A stretch of DNA of 8,531 bases, taken from positions 1 to 8,531 of the forward strand of contig JAGPGE010000227.1 of NCBI GenBank assembly GCA_018056145.1. The letters are read 5' to 3'. Made by a program: the position numbers and the translations under genes. The notes beneath the pieces are model-generated. The model was given only the letters and a program-made list of their open reading frames with translations. It was not told the origin of the DNA and did not search any database. Shown piece after piece: positions 6,640 through 8,531 of the stretch (positions are counted from its first letter, which is position 1; each line of letters opens with the position of its first letter). This DNA is from Armatimonadota bacterium. Its GTDB lineage: Bacteria; Armatimonadota; Zipacnadia; Zipacnadales; JABUFB01.

Positions 6640-8118
6640 TCAGATTTCATCAAGCGGCCAGATCGGACGTCTCAGGCGCCTGTAGCTGTACCGCGTGACA
6701 TCCGGGTTGTGTATGCCGGGCGTATCAATCTCGATGATCTTTCGGGCGACCCGCTGGTAGTCGGCGCGGAAATGCACCGCTGACTTCAGGCCGATGATGA
6801 GGCGGTCGGTGGGTTCAATGCCCACGCTGCGCAGGCACTGCATGTCGAAAGGCTGGGCTCGTCGCTCGCAGATGAGCACTTCCACATCCCCCACCACGAA
6901 CACCACCAGACGCCCGAGATTCACGGGCATGTTCGTCATCATCGGCCCGCGGTTCACGTACGCGCCGTCGGAGATCAGGCGCACATAGCCCTCCAGATCC
7001 AGGGGCTCACCGTGCATGTCGTCGGTCTTCCCGCCCAGTCGGAGCTTCACGCGGTTTCCGACCCCCGCCGCAATCGCGCGTGCAACCGACTCCGGGTCCA
7101 CGATGATCGCCAGGGTCGAGCGAGGAGCGTCCATCTCCACCAACGCGCGCAGCAGTGCGGTGCCGTCACAGGGCGCGCCGCCGCCGGGGTTATCGGAGCC
7201 GTCGGGCAGGATCACCGGGCCCTCATTGAGCGCAAGGGCTTCGCGGATCGCCTGCCGGACGGGAGTCAGGGTCAGGCGGAACTCCTCCCGGCGATCCCAG
7301 ACATACCGCGCCAGTTCGTCGGCCGTCTCCTGCGCGAGGCGGGCGTCGTTGTCGGCGTTCACCACAACAGACACCCCGGCGTGGTGGATGTCGGCGAAGG
7401 GGAACCCTCCGGCAAGAGTGACGTCCAGAATCCCCGGGCGGCGCTCCATCTCCCGCACCAGCTCGAAGCACTCCATCATCGGGGATACCAGGGTGCACTG
7501 CTTTGGGGGGCTGATGAGCATGTCCACTTCGGCGTACCCCGTGGTGGGCACGATTTCGCCCCGGGCGGCGTCAAGAACGATCTGCGCAGCCTCCAGACCT
7601 CGCTCGGCGCAGTCCACGTGAGGGTAGGTATCGTAGCCCACCAGTGCGGTGGCCACCCCCGCCATAGCGGGAGTGATATTGGCATGAAGATCGAGAGTGC
7701 AGACCACCGGGATCGATGGGCCGACCACGCTGCGCACCCCGTCCAGGATGGCCTCCTCGGCGTCCTCAAGCTCCTCGGTCACCATGGCGCCATGCAGGTC
7801 CAGAAGCACTCCATCCACGGGCATGGCCAGCCGGAGACGGTCCAGCAGTATGCCGAGAAGCTCATCGAACGCGGCCTGCTCTACAATGCCCGAAGGCTGG
7901 GCGAAGGTCCACAGCAGCGGGACCGGGGTGAACCCCAAGCGCTCCGATGCCTCGATGAACCCTCCGGTATCGATATTCTTGCCGCGTAACTGCTCGATGA
8001 CCTGGCGACCTTCCAGAAGCCCCGGGAATCCCCCGGACCGGCGGAAGTCGTCGATGGTCGTCAGACCGCGGGCGAAAGTGTTTGTCTCGTGGGAAATGCC
8101 GCCGATGGCGATGCGCAT
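6640..8118 (-). CDS. M81-family metallopeptidase (MlrC-like)
   Basis: This 492-aa protein is full length for the M81 family, whose named member MlrC hydrolyses linearised microcystin peptides. Most homologues lie in organisms that do not degrade microcystin and have unknown substrates, so no gene symbol is given. The N-terminus shows the family motif GGISHETNTF (6-15). Likely metal ligands lie in LLDLHGAMV (D107, H109) and TLDLHANIT (D143, H145), with a further histidine-rich segment FPFADIHHAG (239-248). The motif SDNPGGGAPCDGT (308-320) is also typical, followed by the MlrC C-terminal domain. No signal peptide is present, so it is cytoplasmic. The ATG at 8118 is preceded by GGAG at 9 nt. 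The cysteine-rich gene follows 45 nt after its stop. The family call is firm; the substrate, probably a small peptide or amide, is inference. Confidence 0.93.
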   Translation of the reverse strand: MRIAIGGISHETNTFARGLTTIDDFRRSGGFPGLLEGRQVIEQLRGKNIDTGGFIEASERLGFTPVPLLWTFAQPSGIVEQAAFDELLGILLDRLRLAMPVDGVLLDLHGAMVTEELEDAEEAILDGVRSVVGPSIPVVCTLDLHANITPAMAGVATALVGYDTYPHVDCAERGLEAAQIVLDAARGEIVPTTGYAEVDMLISPPKQCTLVSPMMECFELVREMERRPGILDVTLAGGFPFADIHHAGVSVVVNADNDARLAQETADELARYVWDRREEFRLTLTPVRQAIREALALNEGPVILPDGSDNPGGGAPCDGTALLRALVEMDAPRSTLAIIVDPESVARAIAAGVGNRVKLRLGGKTDDMHGEPLDLEGYVRLISDGAYVNRGPMMTNMPVNLGRLVVFVVGDVEVLICERRAQPFDMQCLRSVGIEPTDRLIIGLKSAVHFRADYQRVARKIIEIDTPGIHNPDVTRYSYRRLRRPIWPLDEI

Positions 8119-8127
8119 GTTCCGTGG

Positions 8128-8131
8128 CTCC
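8128..8131 (-). promoter_or_regulatory. Ribosome binding site of the M81 peptidase gene
   Basis: The minus strand reads GGAG, 9 nt before the ATG at 8118. The protein's first residues, MRIAIGGISHE, are where the family normally begins, so the start is well fixed. Confidence 0.6.
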
Positions 8132-8192
8132 GGTCAGAATGTGCAGGGACGGCTCACAGCGGCATAGAGACGCCCGCCCCACGCGAGCAGGT

Positions 8193-8230
8193 GAGGCGGC
8201 AGTTGGCGCGCGCTCGCAATTGCCCGCCTC
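8193..8230 (-). terminator. Stem-loop after the MoxR gene (terminator-like)
   Basis: Arms at 8193-8205 and 8217-8230 pair over about 13 positions (GAGGCGG with CCGCCTC, then CAGTTG with CAATTG, one bulge and one mismatch) around an 11-nt loop. The hairpin begins 9 nt past the MoxR stop. No T-run follows on the minus strand, so it may be a factor-dependent end or an mRNA-stabilising hairpin. The rest of the 121-nt gap shows no convincing promoter for the peptidase. Confidence 0.45.
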
Positions 8231-8239
8231 GCCGCTGGT

Positions 8240-8531
8240 CTAGGCGGGGACGCGGACGCGGTCCAGGATGCGCAGGATCAGGTCGTTCGCCGTCTGGCCG
8301 CTCATGCGCGCCTCGGGCCTCAAGATTACGCGGTGGGCGAGCACGCTGGGCGCGAGCTCCTTGATTTCGTCTGGGGAGACGAAATCGCGCCCCCGCAGCG
8401 TGGCCAGTGCTTGGGCGCAGCGGATCAGGCCCAGGGTACCGCGCGGGCTGGCCCCGAGACGCAGGGATTCGGACTCGCGCGTGGCCTGGATGATGTCCAG
8501 CGCGTAATTGTACACGTCCTCAGCCACATGG
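8240..8531 (-). CDS. MoxR-family AAA+ ATPase, C-terminal part only
   Basis: The gene enters from the right edge, and only the last 97 or so codons are visible. The segment YNYALDIIQATRES, then LRLGASPRGTLGLIRCAQA, then LRGRDFVSPDEIKELAPSVL and AHRVILRPEA is the typical lid domain of MoxR ATPases. The arginine in GASPRG is the family's sensor-2 residue. Walker A and B motifs lie outside the window. MoxR proteins act as chaperone-like ATPases and often sit next to DUF58 and von Willebrand factor A genes; here the downstream neighbour is the M81 peptidase, so any such partners would be upstream, beyond the edge. The GTG at 8527 is an internal valine, not a start, because the frame stays open to the edge. 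Confidence 0.93.
   Translation of the reverse strand, partial: HVAEDVYNYALDIIQATRESESLRLGASPRGTLGLIRCAQALATLRGRDFVSPDEIKELAPSVLAHRVILRPEARMSGQTANDLILRILDRVRVPA

Noticed and set aside
7012..7989. Plus-strand open frame of 325 codons opposite the M81 peptidase
   Set aside because: The opposite strand encodes a full-length conserved peptidase. The plus frame is His/Gly/Arg-rich with no recognisable motif.

Overview
The window is GC-rich, tightly packed bacterial DNA. Every gene I can support lies on the minus strand, so transcription runs from high to low coordinates. The content points to a Gram-negative (diderm) bacterium: an exported protein ending in an outer-membrane beta-barrel, a lipobox, and a periplasmic CHASE2 sensor kinase. 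I cannot fix the phylum. The mix (M81 peptidase, MoxR, FecR/TPR/barrel protein) would suit an uncultured high-GC environmental lineage, but that is an impression, not a measurement.

Right side (8531 to about 6181): the C-terminal end of a MoxR-type AAA+ ATPase runs in from the right edge and is followed by a strong stem-loop. Next comes a complete M81-family metallopeptidase (MlrC-like, 492 aa). A small cysteine-rich protein (137 aa) follows 45 nt later with a very good ribosome binding site, so these two probably share a transcript.

Left side (about 6170 to 1): this looks like a signalling and envelope module. A sigma70-like promoter in a small AT-rich patch precedes a stand-alone response-regulator receiver (136 aa). 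After a 153-nt gap holding two inverted repeats comes a 709-aa sensor histidine kinase: one N-terminal membrane segment, a CHASE2 domain, three membrane segments, then HisKA and HATPase domains. Its stop overlaps by 11 nt the start of the largest gene, which runs off the left edge (at least 1132 aa). That protein has a lipoprotein-like signal peptide, a FecR domain, about a dozen TPR repeats and a C-terminal TonB-receptor-like beta-barrel, with no plug domain visible.

As a working model (inference), the CHASE2 kinase senses an envelope condition, may signal through the single-domain receiver, and is translationally coupled to an outer-membrane FecR-TPR-barrel protein that could be its sensory partner, a scaffold or a transport pore. 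The fusion of FecR, TPR and barrel in one probable lipoprotein, coupled to a CHASE2 kinase, is the most unusual thing here.
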